A stretch of 27,992 nt of DNA from a virus. Made by a program: the position numbers and the translations under genes. The notes beneath the pieces are model-generated. The model was not told the DNA's origin. It was given only the letters and a program-made list of their open reading frames with translations, and did not search any database. The DNA lies in the IMG/VR virus record IMGVR_UViG_3300005607_000048, positions 1-27,992 of that record. The stretch is one strand, 5' to 3'. Below are positions 6,950 through 13,499 of the stretch, in pieces. Each line of letters starts with the position of its first letter. The stretch's first letter is position 1.

Positions 6950-6972
6950 GTCATGCTCGACTGTGGTAGACT
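6945..6972 (+). promoter_or_regulatory. Promoter, copy 2 of a duplicated element
   Basis: TGTAAG at 6945-6950, 16 bases, TAGACT at 6967-6972, ATG at 6979 after 6 bases. It begins inside the last codons of the nuclease gene. It is a near copy of 5504-5531. Confidence 0.6.
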
Positions 6973-6978
6973 GGAGGC

Positions 6979-7383
6979 ATGGCAGTCAAAAACACTCGAG
7001 TGAGCCAGGCCATCGCGAAAGCGGTCGAGCTGAACCGTACCATCAAGACGTTGCAGGCTGACCTGGAGGGCTTGAAGGACGTCATTCGGGCCGAGGGTGA
7101 AAAGTTCTCGGAGGACGGCAAGCTGGTCGAGTTCGAGTCACCGGCTGGTGTGGCGACGGTGTGCTTCTACAAGGACGGCGCATCAGTGGTCGAGGGTGCC
7201 AACCTGCGGGAGCTGAGGGAGACGCTCCCCAAAGTTACCTGGGAGGACCTCTTTGTCGAGAAGGTGGTCCTGGCCCAGGGCTTCAACGAGAAGTTTGAGC
7301 AGCTCGGGAAGCGGCAGAAGCGCATTGTCGGCGAGTACGTCGAGTTCAAGCCGAAAGCGCCGCACGTGATCCTTCCCAAGTGA
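6979..7383 (+). CDS. Orphan with N-terminal coiled coil
   Basis: A 134-residue protein. Residues 6-38 form a heptad-like helix (IAKAVELNRTIKTLQADLEGLKDVIRAEGEKF). A strand-rich middle follows (KLVEFESPAGVATVCFYKDG), then a helical part and a strand-rich end (RIVGEYVEFKPKAPHVI). The layout recalls phage accessory proteins that sit beside recombination or replication genes, but I do not recognise a family. It has its own promoter and starts leaderless at ATG 6979; GGAGG at 6973-6977 is too close to the ATG to act as a normal ribosome site. Confidence 0.75.
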   Translation: MAVKNTRVSQAIAKAVELNRTIKTLQADLEGLKDVIRAEGEKFSEDGKLVEFESPAGVATVCFYKDGASVVEGANLRELRETLPKVTWEDLFVEKVVLAQGFNEKFEQLGKRQKRIVGEYVEFKPKAPHVILPK

Positions 7384-7395
7384 CTGTCTCGATTG

Positions 7396-7423
7396 TGAAC
7401 TTCTGAACCTCGTGGCCTACCTA
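7396..7423 (+). promoter_or_regulatory. Promoter and strong ribosome site before the HExxH pair
   Basis: TGAACT at 7396-7401, 16 bases, TACCTA at 7418-7423. Unlike most promoters here the start codon (ATG 7443) is 20 bases away and carries a strong Shine-Dalgarno GGGAGG at 7431-7436. The 15-base box GGCCTA-C/G-C/T-TACCCTC (7414-7428) recurs at 8454-8468. Confidence 0.45.
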
Positions 7424-7442
7424 CCCTCGTGGGAGGTGGGAC

Positions 7443-7937
7443 ATGAAGCAACCGTGGCGGACGTTGGGCTGGTTGTGGGCCCTCCCGCTCACGTTGTTCG
7501 GTCTCATCTACACGTCGATCTTCACTATCCTCGGGTGGTACACGAACCAGGGTCGCCACGGCGACGCTCTGGTCTGGAATGTCAACCACGACCGGATGCC
7601 CAGGATCCTGCAGCGCGCCTGGCGCCACTGGAACGGGCACACTGTCGGAAACGTCGTCATCATCAATGGCACTGTTGACACTCACCGGGGTCGCATCACC
7701 CTCCGGCACGAGCAGGAACACGTTCGCCAGGGCATGGTGTTGGGCGTCTTCCTCCCGATCTTCTACACCGCAGCCTACGTCGGGTTGAAGTTCTGTGCCC
7801 ATGCCCACCCGTACTACGACAACCCGTTCGAGATCGATGCTCGCCGGGCGGCTGGACAAGTCGTCGACGTGATCGGGGCGTTGAAGCGTGCGGTGGCGGA
7901 AGGCCGGATCAAGGTGCCGCCCAGGAAGAATACGTAA
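7443..7937 (+). CDS. Membrane-associated HExxH putative metallopeptidase, first of a tandem pair
   Basis: A 164-residue protein. Residues about 8-31 (LGWLWALPLTLFGLIYTSIFTILG) are a membrane segment. HEQEH at 89-93, followed by VRQ, is the HExxH zinc site of gluzincin/zincin-type peptidases. A second hydrophobic stretch (MVLGVFLPIFYTAAYVGLKF) follows, and E130 in NPFEIDAR is a good third ligand. The adjacent gene has the same order of RHExxHxRQ, hydrophobic segment and FExxA, so the two are paralogues. They probably act at the cytoplasmic membrane, perhaps cleaving an envelope protein. Peptidase activity is inferred from the motif only. Confidence 0.7.
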   Translation: MKQPWRTLGWLWALPLTLFGLIYTSIFTILGWYTNQGRHGDALVWNVNHDRMPRILQRAWRHWNGHTVGNVVIINGTVDTHRGRITLRHEQEHVRQGMVLGVFLPIFYTAAYVGLKFCAHAHPYYDNPFEIDARRAAGQVVDVIGALKRAVAEGRIKVPPRKNT

Positions 7938-7941
7938 GGGC

Positions 7942-8451
7942 ATGGCGCCCGATTTCAATGCCCTCCAGGCCGAGGTCCTCGCAGAGTTCCCGGACTTCAA
8001 GATCGTCAACAAGGCCGACAGCTGGTTCATGAAGCTGGTCAGCCACTTCATGGTGAGTTCATTCATGGACTCATTCGTGACAACGATCTGGAACACGGTC
8101 TACGTTCCCTCGGGTTGGGCCACCTACAGCGAGGCTGAGAAGTGCTCGTTGCTCCGGCACGAGCGGGTCCACATGCGCCAGGCGCGCAAGCTGACGTTCC
8201 CGCTGTTCGCCTTCCTGTACCTGTTGGTCTTTCTGCCCATCGGCCTCGCGTACTTCCGGGCCAGGTTCGAGATGGAGGCGTACACCGAGTCGCTCCAGGC
8301 TGACAAGGACTACGGGGCAACCAACTGGAACAGCTCGGAGATGAAGGCATGGGTCGCGTCCCAGTTCACCGGTCCCTCGTACGGGTGGATGTGGCCCTTC
8401 CCGGGCACCATCGCCAAGTGGGTCGACGAAGCCGTTGCTAGCGTCCGCTGA
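7942..8451 (+). CDS. Membrane-associated HExxH putative metallopeptidase, second of the pair
   Basis: A 169-residue protein starting at ATG 7942, 4 bases after the preceding stop. HERVH at 73-77 is the zinc-binding HExxH, followed by MRQA. Residues 84-104 (TFPLFAFLYLLVFLPIGLAYF) are a membrane helix. RFEMEAYTES at about 109-118 supplies E110 or E112 as likely third ligand. The motif order matches the upstream paralogue, although overall identity is low and this copy lacks the long N-terminal membrane segment. The pair may form a heterodimer or have diverged to different substrates. Function beyond the zinc motif is unknown. Confidence 0.7.
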   Translation: MAPDFNALQAEVLAEFPDFKIVNKADSWFMKLVSHFMVSSFMDSFVTTIWNTVYVPSGWATYSEAEKCSLLRHERVHMRQARKLTFPLFAFLYLLVFLPIGLAYFRARFEMEAYTESLQADKDYGATNWNSSEMKAWVASQFTGPSYGWMWPFPGTIAKWVDEAVASVR

Positions 8452-8463
8452 GGGGCCTAGTTA
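8435..8463 (+). promoter_or_regulatory. Promoter-like element before the tagged gene at 8469
   Basis: TTGCTA at 8435-8440, 17 bases, TAGTTA at 8458-8463, 5 bases to ATG 8469. The box GGCCTAGTTACCCTC (8454-8468) differs at two positions from that at 7414-7428. Confidence 0.45.
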
Positions 8464-8468
8464 CCCTC

Positions 8469-8720
8469 ATGGCGCGCACCCCCGTTACGGAAACCCTCCT
8501 CAAGCAACTCGTCCAGGAAGCTCTGGCTCCCGCGGGCGGTACCGGCAGCGTCAAAGAGATGCTGCAGTCCCTGGTCAACGGCATCGGCGAGAAGCTGAAA
8601 GGGCAGTACCCGCCCGAGGCAGTGGACGCTGAGATGAAGGACCTGTCGACACAGATCGAGGCACTCATCCGGTCCAGCGTCGCGAAGCTGAAGTCTTCGG
8701 GCGCCAAGCCTGCAGCCTGA
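8469..8720 (+). CDS. Small helical protein with capsid-targeting-like tag
   Basis: An 83-residue protein. Residues 8-19 (ETLLKQLVQEAL) form the short amphipathic helix with a VQE site shared with the other tagged proteins here, followed by a small-residue linker (APAGGTGS). The rest is two helices (VKEMLQSLVNGIGEKLKG, VDAEMKDLSTQIEALIRSSVAKLKSS) and an Ala-rich end. No enzyme motif is present. It could be a minor virion or scaffold-core component. It starts leaderless behind its own -10 box. Confidence 0.7.
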   Translation: MARTPVTETLLKQLVQEALAPAGGTGSVKEMLQSLVNGIGEKLKGQYPPEAVDAEMKDLSTQIEALIRSSVAKLKSSGAKPAA

Positions 8721-8726
8721 GTGATC

Positions 8727-8755
8727 TGAAAAAGCTAGATGCTGTGGCCTAGCTA
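8727..8755 (+). promoter_or_regulatory. Promoter before the small gene at 8764
   Basis: TGAAAA at 8727-8732, 17 bases, TAGCTA at 8750-8755, 8 bases to ATG 8764. Here the TGA is not a stop codon of the upstream gene, so the -35 is independent evidence for the motif. Confidence 0.45.
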
Positions 8756-8763
8756 TGGGTAAC

Positions 8764-8952
8764 ATGAAGAAACATTACCCTCATGGGCCCTGCGCCCCAG
8801 CTTGGCAAGAGCGTCTTCTTAGGGAGACAGACACTGATGAGTTCTGTTATACCCAGGGTTTGCTTGACGAACGACTCGAATTCGACGATGATCGTAAGAT
8901 CGTCATGACAGTGAAGCAATTGAAAGAGTTGCTCAAACGAAGCAAACGGTGA
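8764..8952 (+). CDS. Small acidic/basic orphan
   Basis: A 62-residue protein from ATG 8764 (an ATG at 8755 in the same frame would overlap the -10 box). It begins with a His/Pro/Cys stretch (KKHYPHGPCAPAW) and ends in a helix with a basic tail (VKQLKELLKRSKR). Codon choice is more AT-rich than in the flanking genes (GAA, AAA, GAT), marking the beginning of the atypical 8.75-10.97 kb segment. It is followed by a hairpin. No family is recognised. Confidence 0.55.
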   Translation: MKKHYPHGPCAPAWQERLLRETDTDEFCYTQGLLDERLEFDDDRKIVMTVKQLKELLKRSKR

Positions 8953-8980
8953 AGCTGGCGAGTGATTAGCTTGCCAGCTT
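8952..8980. terminator. Hairpin between convergent genes
   Basis: An 11-bp stem with one G-U pair (8952-8962 with 8970-8980) and a 7-base loop, lying exactly between the stop codons of the convergent genes ending at 8952 (+) and 8986 (-). There is no T-run on the + side and only a short one on the - side, so a bidirectional terminator is likely but not certain. Confidence 0.5.
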
Positions 8981-8985
8981 CGGGT

Positions 8986-9726
8986 TCACTGAAACCAAAC
9001 GAGTGTCAATTGCCCAGACCCACCGTTGCCACCCGGGTACGTTCCTGCCCCCGAGGCACCACCGCCTCCTGCACCCGTGTTCGCTGCTGCAGACTGTCCA
9101 GCGCTGCCAGCGCCCGTTCCGGTGCCACCATTGCCGCCGTTGCCGTAGGGGCCGGCGCCACCGCCACCACCTGGGTTTTTGCCCGATTGAACGACGCCTG
9201 GGGCGCCGCCCTGGAAGACGTTGTGAAGGTTCGCGCTGCCGGACGAAGCCGTGTAGATCTGTCCCTGACCGAGACCACCATAACCCGGACCCGCAACCGC
9301 GACAAGGCCCGTGATTGCATCACTTGCACCCGCGGCGCCGTTATGTCCGCCTCCATCGCCACCGTCACCACCCGCCGCACCGATGAACGACGAGAGAAGG
9401 GTGCTGCTACTGATAGAGAACGTTGTGGAGCCACCCGCACCACCGATCTCTTGACCACCCATCGAAGGAGAGTCAGTCGGAGCGATGCCACCTGCGCCGA
9501 TACCAATCCAGTATGTGGTACCAGACGTGACGCTGACGATAGCATCCATCAGGATGGAACCGCCGCCTCCACCTGCGCCGCCCCCAGCTCCTGCTCCACC
9601 TCCACCGCAACCCTCAAGGAATACAGGACCGGTGATCGGAGCAACCCAAGCTTGACTTCCCGTTGCGACAAGCGTCTGCATGCCAATGGACGCCGACGTG
9701 AATGAAATGCTCGTAATGACTGTCAT
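8986..9726 (-). CDS. Glycine-rich tail adhesin / receptor-binding protein
   Basis: A 246-residue protein on the - strand. The first 45 residues are strand-rich (SISFTSASIGMQTLVATGSQAWVAP), then the chain becomes very glycine-rich, with repeated GGGG, GAGG and GGNGG motifs, and closes with GQLTLVWFQ. This is the layout of glycine-rich phage adhesins, such as those at T4-type tail-fibre tips, in which polyglycine-II helices pack side by side and present loops for receptor binding. The start ATG at 9726 has GGGAG 8 bases upstream. It is one of only three genes on this strand and is divergently paired with the methyltransferase, 28 bases away. Host-range function is inferred from composition. Confidence 0.72.
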   Translation of the reverse strand: MTVITSISFTSASIGMQTLVATGSQAWVAPITGPVFLEGCGGGGAGAGGGAGGGGGSILMDAIVSVTSGTTYWIGIGAGGIAPTDSPSMGGQEIGGAGGSTTFSISSSTLLSSFIGAAGGDGGDGGGHNGAAGASDAITGLVAVAGPGYGGLGQGQIYTASSGSANLHNVFQGGAPGVVQSGKNPGGGGGAGPYGNGGNGGTGTGAGSAGQSAAANTGAGGGGASGAGTYPGGNGGSGQLTLVWFQ

Positions 9727-9749
9727 TTGATGATCTCCCGGGGTAGATT
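9721..9749 (+). promoter_or_regulatory. Promoter before the methyltransferase
   Basis: TGTCAT at 9721-9726, 17 bases, TAGATT at 9744-9749, 5 bases to ATG 9755. It overlaps the start codon of the divergent adhesin gene, so the two starts may compete. Confidence 0.5.
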
Positions 9750-9754
9750 TAGGC

Positions 9755-10369
9755 ATGGGATCAAGCAAATACGCAGTGATTGACGAAATTTTGGGGACTG
9801 GCACAGACTTGTCACAAGTCTGTTGCGTCGAGATCGGATCAGAACGAGGTGAGGGCAGCACTGCCTGGCTTCACACTTGGTGCGTTCAACACGGCATGGA
9901 GTTTTGGACTTGTGACTTCGATCCTGCGATCGCTGATAACGCACGTACTTTGACGCCCAACGTCATATGTGCAAAGGGTGAGGAGTGGCTCACCAAATCA
10001 CCTCCCCAGAAGCCCGTCGCTTTCGCCTACCTCGACAACTTCGACTGGATCTTTCCCAAGAACGTCAGCAAGCCCTGGCGCCTCCAGACGGGTCGTTACC
10101 TCGAGATCGATGGCACTGTCATGAACAACGTTAATTCGCAAGCAACTCATTTCGCTCAAGCCAACGCACTGCTCCCGTTGTTCGCACCCCATGCTTTCGT
10201 CTTGTTCGATGACACTTGGCGTTATGATACGGGCGAGTACGACGGCAAGGGCGGGACCGCGGTACCTTTTTTGCTTGCTAATGGGTTTTCAATCATTAGC
10301 GAGAAGGTCACACCCGAAATTGGCACTCGTGACATCTTTGACGGGTGGGTGCTGCTCCGACGGGGGTAA
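9755..10369 (+). CDS. Class I SAM-dependent methyltransferase-like protein
   Basis: A 204-residue protein. VCCVEIGSERGEGSTAWLH at about residues 22-40 is motif I (ExGxxxGxS) of a Rossmann methyltransferase. FWTCDFDPAIADNARTL gives the acidic residue that would bind the SAM ribose. VAFAYLDNFDWI and FVLFDDTW match later strands with Asp pairs typical of the Methyltransf_24 family. The substrate is unknown; in phages such enzymes modify sugars, small molecules or DNA. It stands alone between two minus-strand genes in an AT-richer segment. The 3' end overlaps the end of the homing endonuclease gene by about 80 bases in convergent orientation. Confidence 0.65.
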   Translation: MGSSKYAVIDEILGTGTDLSQVCCVEIGSERGEGSTAWLHTWCVQHGMEFWTCDFDPAIADNARTLTPNVICAKGEEWLTKSPPQKPVAFAYLDNFDWIFPKNVSKPWRLQTGRYLEIDGTVMNNVNSQATHFAQANALLPLFAPHAFVLFDDTWRYDTGEYDGKGGTAVPFLLANGFSIISEKVTPEIGTRDIFDGWVLLRRG

Positions 10370-10969
10370 TCGTGGACAACGGTAACGCTTATGTCCTGTT
10401 TCATGACACAACGAACAACGTTGCGACTTGCCACGTAATGTCTGACGACGTTTGATTTTCGTCGCTTCAGACTGTTTGAGACCGGTCAAACTCTTTGCGA
10501 TCTTTGCACGCCAAGCTTCTGGTTTGGGTGACGTTGCGGCCGAATGAGGTGGGTGTCCAAGCAACGTCTTCGAAATCTTGGCTCTCACTTCAGCACGTTT
10601 AGCGGGGTTGACATCGCCCACCTTGCCCAACGTGCAACCATACCCGCCGCTGCCACCCAATGTGAAGTTGCAGCCAATGTCGTTCGGATCATCGTGCGAG
10701 TGATTGGTTGAAAACGTCTTCTCACCTGCGATTGTTTTGACTTCCCACTCATTGGAAGCATCAAAACTAACGGGACCTACACAAACTTCGATCCGAACAC
10801 CGTAGCGTTCGACGATTGCTTTGTGTTTGTGGTTTCGGTTCTTCAGGTCAGATGCTCGTCGTAAGAGCCCACGACCAACGTAAAAGCAACGAGGGGTTTC
10901 CTCTAGCGTCCAGTGCTTGTACCCGTAGAACCGCTCTGGTGTCGGCTGCACGACCATACTTAGTGGCAT
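10289..10969 (-). CDS. GIY-YIG homing endonuclease with NUMOD-like and zinc-knuckle C-terminus
   Basis: A 226-residue protein on the - strand (a start at 10957 is also possible). Residues 15-34 (YGYKHWTLEETPRCFYVGRG) correspond to the GIY-YIG core, with CFYVG standing for the YIG half. R38 and the Glu of NEWEVKTIA are the likely catalytic Arg and Glu. The middle carries two copies of a short motif (AKISKTLLGHPP and AKIAKSLTGLKQS) like the NUMOD3 DNA-binding modules. CSLCHETGHKRYRC is a CCHC zinc knuckle. These features define phage homing endonucleases, which cut phage DNA to spread themselves. The gene lies antisense between the methyltransferase and the endolysin, and its start overlaps the endolysin start codon. 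Confidence 0.82.
   Translation of the reverse strand: MPLSMVVQPTPERFYGYKHWTLEETPRCFYVGRGLLRRASDLKNRNHKHKAIVERYGVRIEVCVGPVSFDASNEWEVKTIAGEKTFSTNHSHDDPNDIGCNFTLGGSGGYGCTLGKVGDVNPAKRAEVRAKISKTLLGHPPHSAATSPKPEAWRAKIAKSLTGLKQSEATKIKRRQTLRGKSQRCSLCHETGHKRYRCPRLPPSEQHPPVKDVTSANFGCDLLAND
10957..10962 (+). promoter_or_regulatory. -10-like box TACTTA before the endolysin
   Basis: TACTTA ends 5 bases before ATG 10968, in the same arrangement as at 3751. No -35 is visible at 16-18 bases. The box lies inside the first codons of the opposing homing endonuclease gene. Confidence 0.4.
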
Positions 10970-12227
10970 GAAGACGTCTCAGAATGGACTTAACTTCATC
11001 GCACGCGAAGAGGGGGAGGTCGACCATGTCTACAAAGACATCGCCGGCATTCCCACAATCGGGATCGGCCATGTGGTCAGGCCAGGTGAGTCCTTCCCGA
11101 ACGGCATCACCCACGATCAGGCTCTTCAGATCCTCGCCGGGGACGTCGGCGTCGCTGAGGGTGCTGTCAACACAGACATCACCTACTCCGGCTTGACGCA
11201 GAACATGTTCGATGCGTTGGTGTCGTTCACCTTCAACTGCGGCACTGGCTCGCTCAAGGTCTCATCGATCCGGTCCAAGCTCAATGCTGGCGACGTGCCC
11301 GGTGCTGCAGACGCATTCCTCTTGTGGTGCAAGGCCACGGTCAACGGCGTGTTGACGACCGACAAGGGACTCTACAACCGCCGGATGCGGGAGCGCCAGC
11401 TGTTCCTGACGCCCGACGGTCAGCCGCTGGTGAAGCCCGCTCCCGTCGATCCTCCGGCTCCGCCCGCACCGCCGGTCGAGCACCCGGCTCCCGACCATGC
11501 CAACGTGCCCATCAACCAGCAGCCGCTGGTCCCGAACGAGCAGCCCGCTGACCGCATCATCAGGCTGGTGAAGTCGCACGTGGGGTGCAGCCTCAGCGAA
11601 CGACGTGCGGAGCTGGGCAAGCTGGTGGCACGCGGGGTCGATAGCCCCGAACAGGTCGTCACCATCTCGACCAACTGCGCGACGACCGCTCTCGGCATCA
11701 TGGCTGAAGCGGGCGTCCGCGATGCGATCCTGAACAAGCCCTACCAGTCGGGCATGGCAGTGTCGTGGGTCCGGCAGATCGGCATCAACACGGGTGCCCT
11801 CGTCAAGTTCGACGGCAAGACGATGCCGAAGCCCGGTTCGCTGCTGCACTACAACACGCCCGGGACGAACAATGACCACGTTGAGTGGCTGTTGGGCCCG
11901 ATCGATGCCCAGGGCAACGCTGACCACGGCGGCGGCGGTCGCTCCAACAACGCGATCACCGAGGGCACCGGCAACGTCATGTCGTCCTGGGGCCGACCAT
12001 TGGTCGAGTGGTGGGACCCCGACAAGCTCGGCATCCCGGTCCTGGTGCAGGACCAGCCGGCTCCCGTGGCCCCTCCGCCGCCCCCAGACCCTCCCGCACC
12101 AGTCCCGACACCGGTACCCCCTCCGGCCCCGGTGACGCCTCCCGTGCAGCCCTCCAAGTCAGCCCTGCAGGCCATCGTGGATGCCATCAGCTGGCTGGTC
12201 AAAGCGCTCCTGAAACCGAGGACCTGA
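10968..12227 (+). CDS. Two-domain endolysin: GH24 muramidase plus NlpC/P60- or CHAP-like domain
   Basis: A 419-residue protein. Residues 1-145 form a T4-type lysozyme: E15, D24 and T30 keep the exact 9- and 6-residue spacing of the T4 catalytic triad (context AREEGEVDHVYKDIAGIPTIGIGH is split across residues 12-35). It cleaves the MurNAc-GlcNAc bond. A Pro-rich linker covers about 150-190. A second domain at about 195-350 has Cys237 in STNCATTALGI and His304 in NDHVEWLL, as expected for a papain-like peptidase/amidase of NlpC/P60 or CHAP type. A second Pro-rich linker leads to a C-terminal amphipathic helix (IVDAISWLVKALLKP), perhaps for membrane or wall contact. There is no signal peptide, so a holin or virion delivery would be needed. 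The C-terminal assignments are less sure than the lysozyme. Confidence 0.88.
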   Translation: MKTSQNGLNFIAREEGEVDHVYKDIAGIPTIGIGHVVRPGESFPNGITHDQALQILAGDVGVAEGAVNTDITYSGLTQNMFDALVSFTFNCGTGSLKVSSIRSKLNAGDVPGAADAFLLWCKATVNGVLTTDKGLYNRRMRERQLFLTPDGQPLVKPAPVDPPAPPAPPVEHPAPDHANVPINQQPLVPNEQPADRIIRLVKSHVGCSLSERRAELGKLVARGVDSPEQVVTISTNCATTALGIMAEAGVRDAILNKPYQSGMAVSWVRQIGINTGALVKFDGKTMPKPGSLLHYNTPGTNNDHVEWLLGPIDAQGNADHGGGGRSNNAITEGTGNVMSSWGRPLVEWWDPDKLGIPVLVQDQPAPVAPPPPPDPPAPVPTPVPPPAPVTPPVQPSKSALQAIVDAISWLVKALLKPRT

Positions 12228-12538
12228 TGTCTAATCTGCTCCGCCAGTACATCCGAGCGACGCTCGACGAGCTCCGCATCGACCCGAAGATGATGGCTGT
12301 CCTCCGCGGGACGGGCATCCGCGATCAGGACACTCCGGGTAGCCACGAAGCTCGCGTCGTTGCCAACGACTGGCTGGAGCACATGGGCGAGAGGTCGCAC
12401 CACCACAAGGTGCGCGTCCACCGCTACGTTGCGAGGAAGTGGCCCCAGCTCGTCAAGCGTTTCCGTGGTGACAGGGACGCAGCGCGGCAGACTTTGTACA
12501 ACCTGCTCGACATGAAGTTGAGTGAGGGCGAGGACTGA
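12227..12538 (+). CDS. Small protein with capsid-targeting-like tag
   Basis: A 103-residue protein starting at ATG 12227 in a TGATG overlap with the endolysin; GAGGA 4 bases upstream is the ribosome site. Residues 1-18 (MSNLLRQYIRATLDELRI) are nearly the same as the start of the Nudix protein at 12705 (MSNLLREYI) and contain an LDE site. The remainder is basic and helical (VVANDWLEHMG, RVHRYVARKWPQLVKRFRGD, ARQTLYNLLDMKLSEGED), with several His and Arg. A DNA-contacting protein inside the head would fit, but this is inference. Confidence 0.75.
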   Translation: MSNLLRQYIRATLDELRIDPKMMAVLRGTGIRDQDTPGSHEARVVANDWLEHMGERSHHHKVRVHRYVARKWPQLVKRFRGDRDAARQTLYNLLDMKLSEGED

Positions 12539-12541
12539 CCG

Positions 12542-12724
12542 ATGAGAAACTGGAGCGGAGTGCTGTTGCTGTGGATGTTCGCTGCGGGACTGGCGGTCGC
12601 CACTCTGTGCTCAAAGCACGAAGAGAAGCCGGCGGCTCCCAACCTGAGCGAAGCGCCCGTCTGCACCAGCACCGTTTCATGCCCGTTCCCCTCAGCGAGG
12701 CACAATGAGCAACCTGCTCCGTGA
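12542..12724 (+). CDS. Small secreted or membrane-anchored peptide
   Basis: A 60-residue orphan two bases after the previous stop, overlapping the next gene by 20 bases. Residues 6-23 (GVLLLWMFAAGLAVATLC) form a signal peptide or membrane anchor; the Cys at 23 is in a near-lipobox position but the preceding residues (ATL) do not fit well. The tail is Pro-rich with three further Cys. Its size, export signal and position just after the endolysin would suit an Rz1-type spanin subunit, but nothing else supports that. Confidence 0.5.
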   Translation: MRNWSGVLLLWMFAAGLAVATLCSKHEEKPAAPNLSEAPVCTSTVSCPFPSARHNEQPAP

Positions 12725-13259
12725 ATACATCCAAGAAGTCCTGGTAGGCTTCGGCAACAAGCAGTTCGGCAAAGACGGAGTCGGTGGACCCGTCTACCCG
12801 ACCTCGACAGGAGACGCTGGAGTGAGACCTGGAGCGAGTTCAAACGTCCTCGAAGACGAGGCGGCCGAAGAAGCAGCGCAGCAACAGGACGCCAAGTGCG
12901 CCGCGTGTTGCCTGATCCTGACCGACGATGGCCATGCTCTGGCAGTGTCACGGAAGGACGACCCGACCGCGTTCGGCCTGCCCGGTGGCAAGGTCGATCC
13001 CGGTGAGACTCCCGAGCACGCTGCGGCCCGCGAGCTGCAGGAGGAGACGGGCCTGACTGCATCGAACCTGCACCAGGTCTTCGTCCGTCGTGATGCCGAT
13101 GGCTTCGTCACCTACACCTTCGCCTGCGAGGTTGAGGGTTCGATCAACACGCCAGAGAGCGGCGTCATCCGGTGGGTGAAGCCCTCGGTGCTGTTCGCTG
13201 GGCCCTTCGGCGAATACAACAAGCGCCTCTGGAAGAAACTGGGTCTCCCGGTCGAGTGA
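12705..13259 (+). CDS. Nudix hydrolase with capsid-targeting-like tag
   Basis: A 184-residue protein. Residues 1-13 (MSNLLREYIQEVL) repeat the tag of the gene at 12227 and hold an IQE site. A flexible linker rich in Gly, Ala and Glu covers about 14-62, and the Nudix fold covers about 64-184. The Nudix box at 95-117 is complete: G-x5-E-x7-REL-QEE-TGL. The domain is independent of the other Nudix gene at 670. An enzyme joined by a removable-looking linker to a head-targeting peptide suggests delivery into the cell with the DNA. Substrate unknown; ADP-ribose, oxidised nucleotides or RNA caps are all possible for the family. GAGG 4 bases before the ATG is the ribosome site. Confidence 0.9.
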   Translation: MSNLLREYIQEVLVGFGNKQFGKDGVGGPVYPTSTGDAGVRPGASSNVLEDEAAEEAAQQQDAKCAACCLILTDDGHALAVSRKDDPTAFGLPGGKVDPGETPEHAAARELQEETGLTASNLHQVFVRRDADGFVTYTFACEVEGSINTPESGVIRWVKPSVLFAGPFGEYNKRLWKKLGLPVE

Positions 13260-13284
13260 CCTTCGTTGCGTGGCGGAGTACCTT
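13257..13284 (+). promoter_or_regulatory. Promoter before the gene at 13291
   Basis: TGACCT at 13257-13262 (starting in the stop codon of the Nudix gene), 16 bases, TACCTT at 13279-13284, 6 bases to ATG 13291. This favours 13291 over the in-frame GTG at 13270. Confidence 0.4.
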
Positions 13285-13290
13285 GCCACA

Positions 13291-13497
13291 ATGAGCGACG
13301 AGAGCGTCAAGAAGGACATCGGCATCGAGGACCTGTTCGACATGGCGGACCGCGAGGGAGTCGCTGTTGCCACCATCAAGGACGGGTACATGTTGGTCTT
13401 CACCAAGGGCCACCTCGAGCGGATGCTCGACATGTGCACCAAGAAGGGCCAGGACCGCTGCGCCGTCTTCGTCCAACACAGGCAGTTCAAGAACTGA
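13291..13497 (+). CDS. Small alpha/beta orphan
   Basis: A 68-residue acidic protein. It has a helix (VKKDIGIEDLFDMADREG), a strand pair (VAVATIKDGYMLVFTKG) and a second helix (HLERMLDMCTKKGQ), ending CAVFVQHRQFKN. This looks like a complete small folded domain. I do not recognise it. It lies 2 bases upstream of the UDP-sugar pyrophosphorylase gene and is likely cotranscribed with it. Confidence 0.6.
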   Translation: MSDESVKKDIGIEDLFDMADREGVAVATIKDGYMLVFTKGHLERMLDMCTKKGQDRCAVFVQHRQFKN

Positions 13498-13499
13498 CC

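Noticed and set aside
8962-9705. 247-codon + strand frame rich in Thr, Arg and Ala
   Set aside because: It is the complement of the glycine-rich adhesin; Gly codons read backwards give Ala/Thr/Pro. The adhesin has a proper start and ribosome site.
12542-12724. Rz1-type spanin or holin assignment for the small exported peptide
   Set aside because: Position after the endolysin and a signal-like segment fit, but the lipobox is poor and no matching i-spanin is adjacent, so only a generic call is given.
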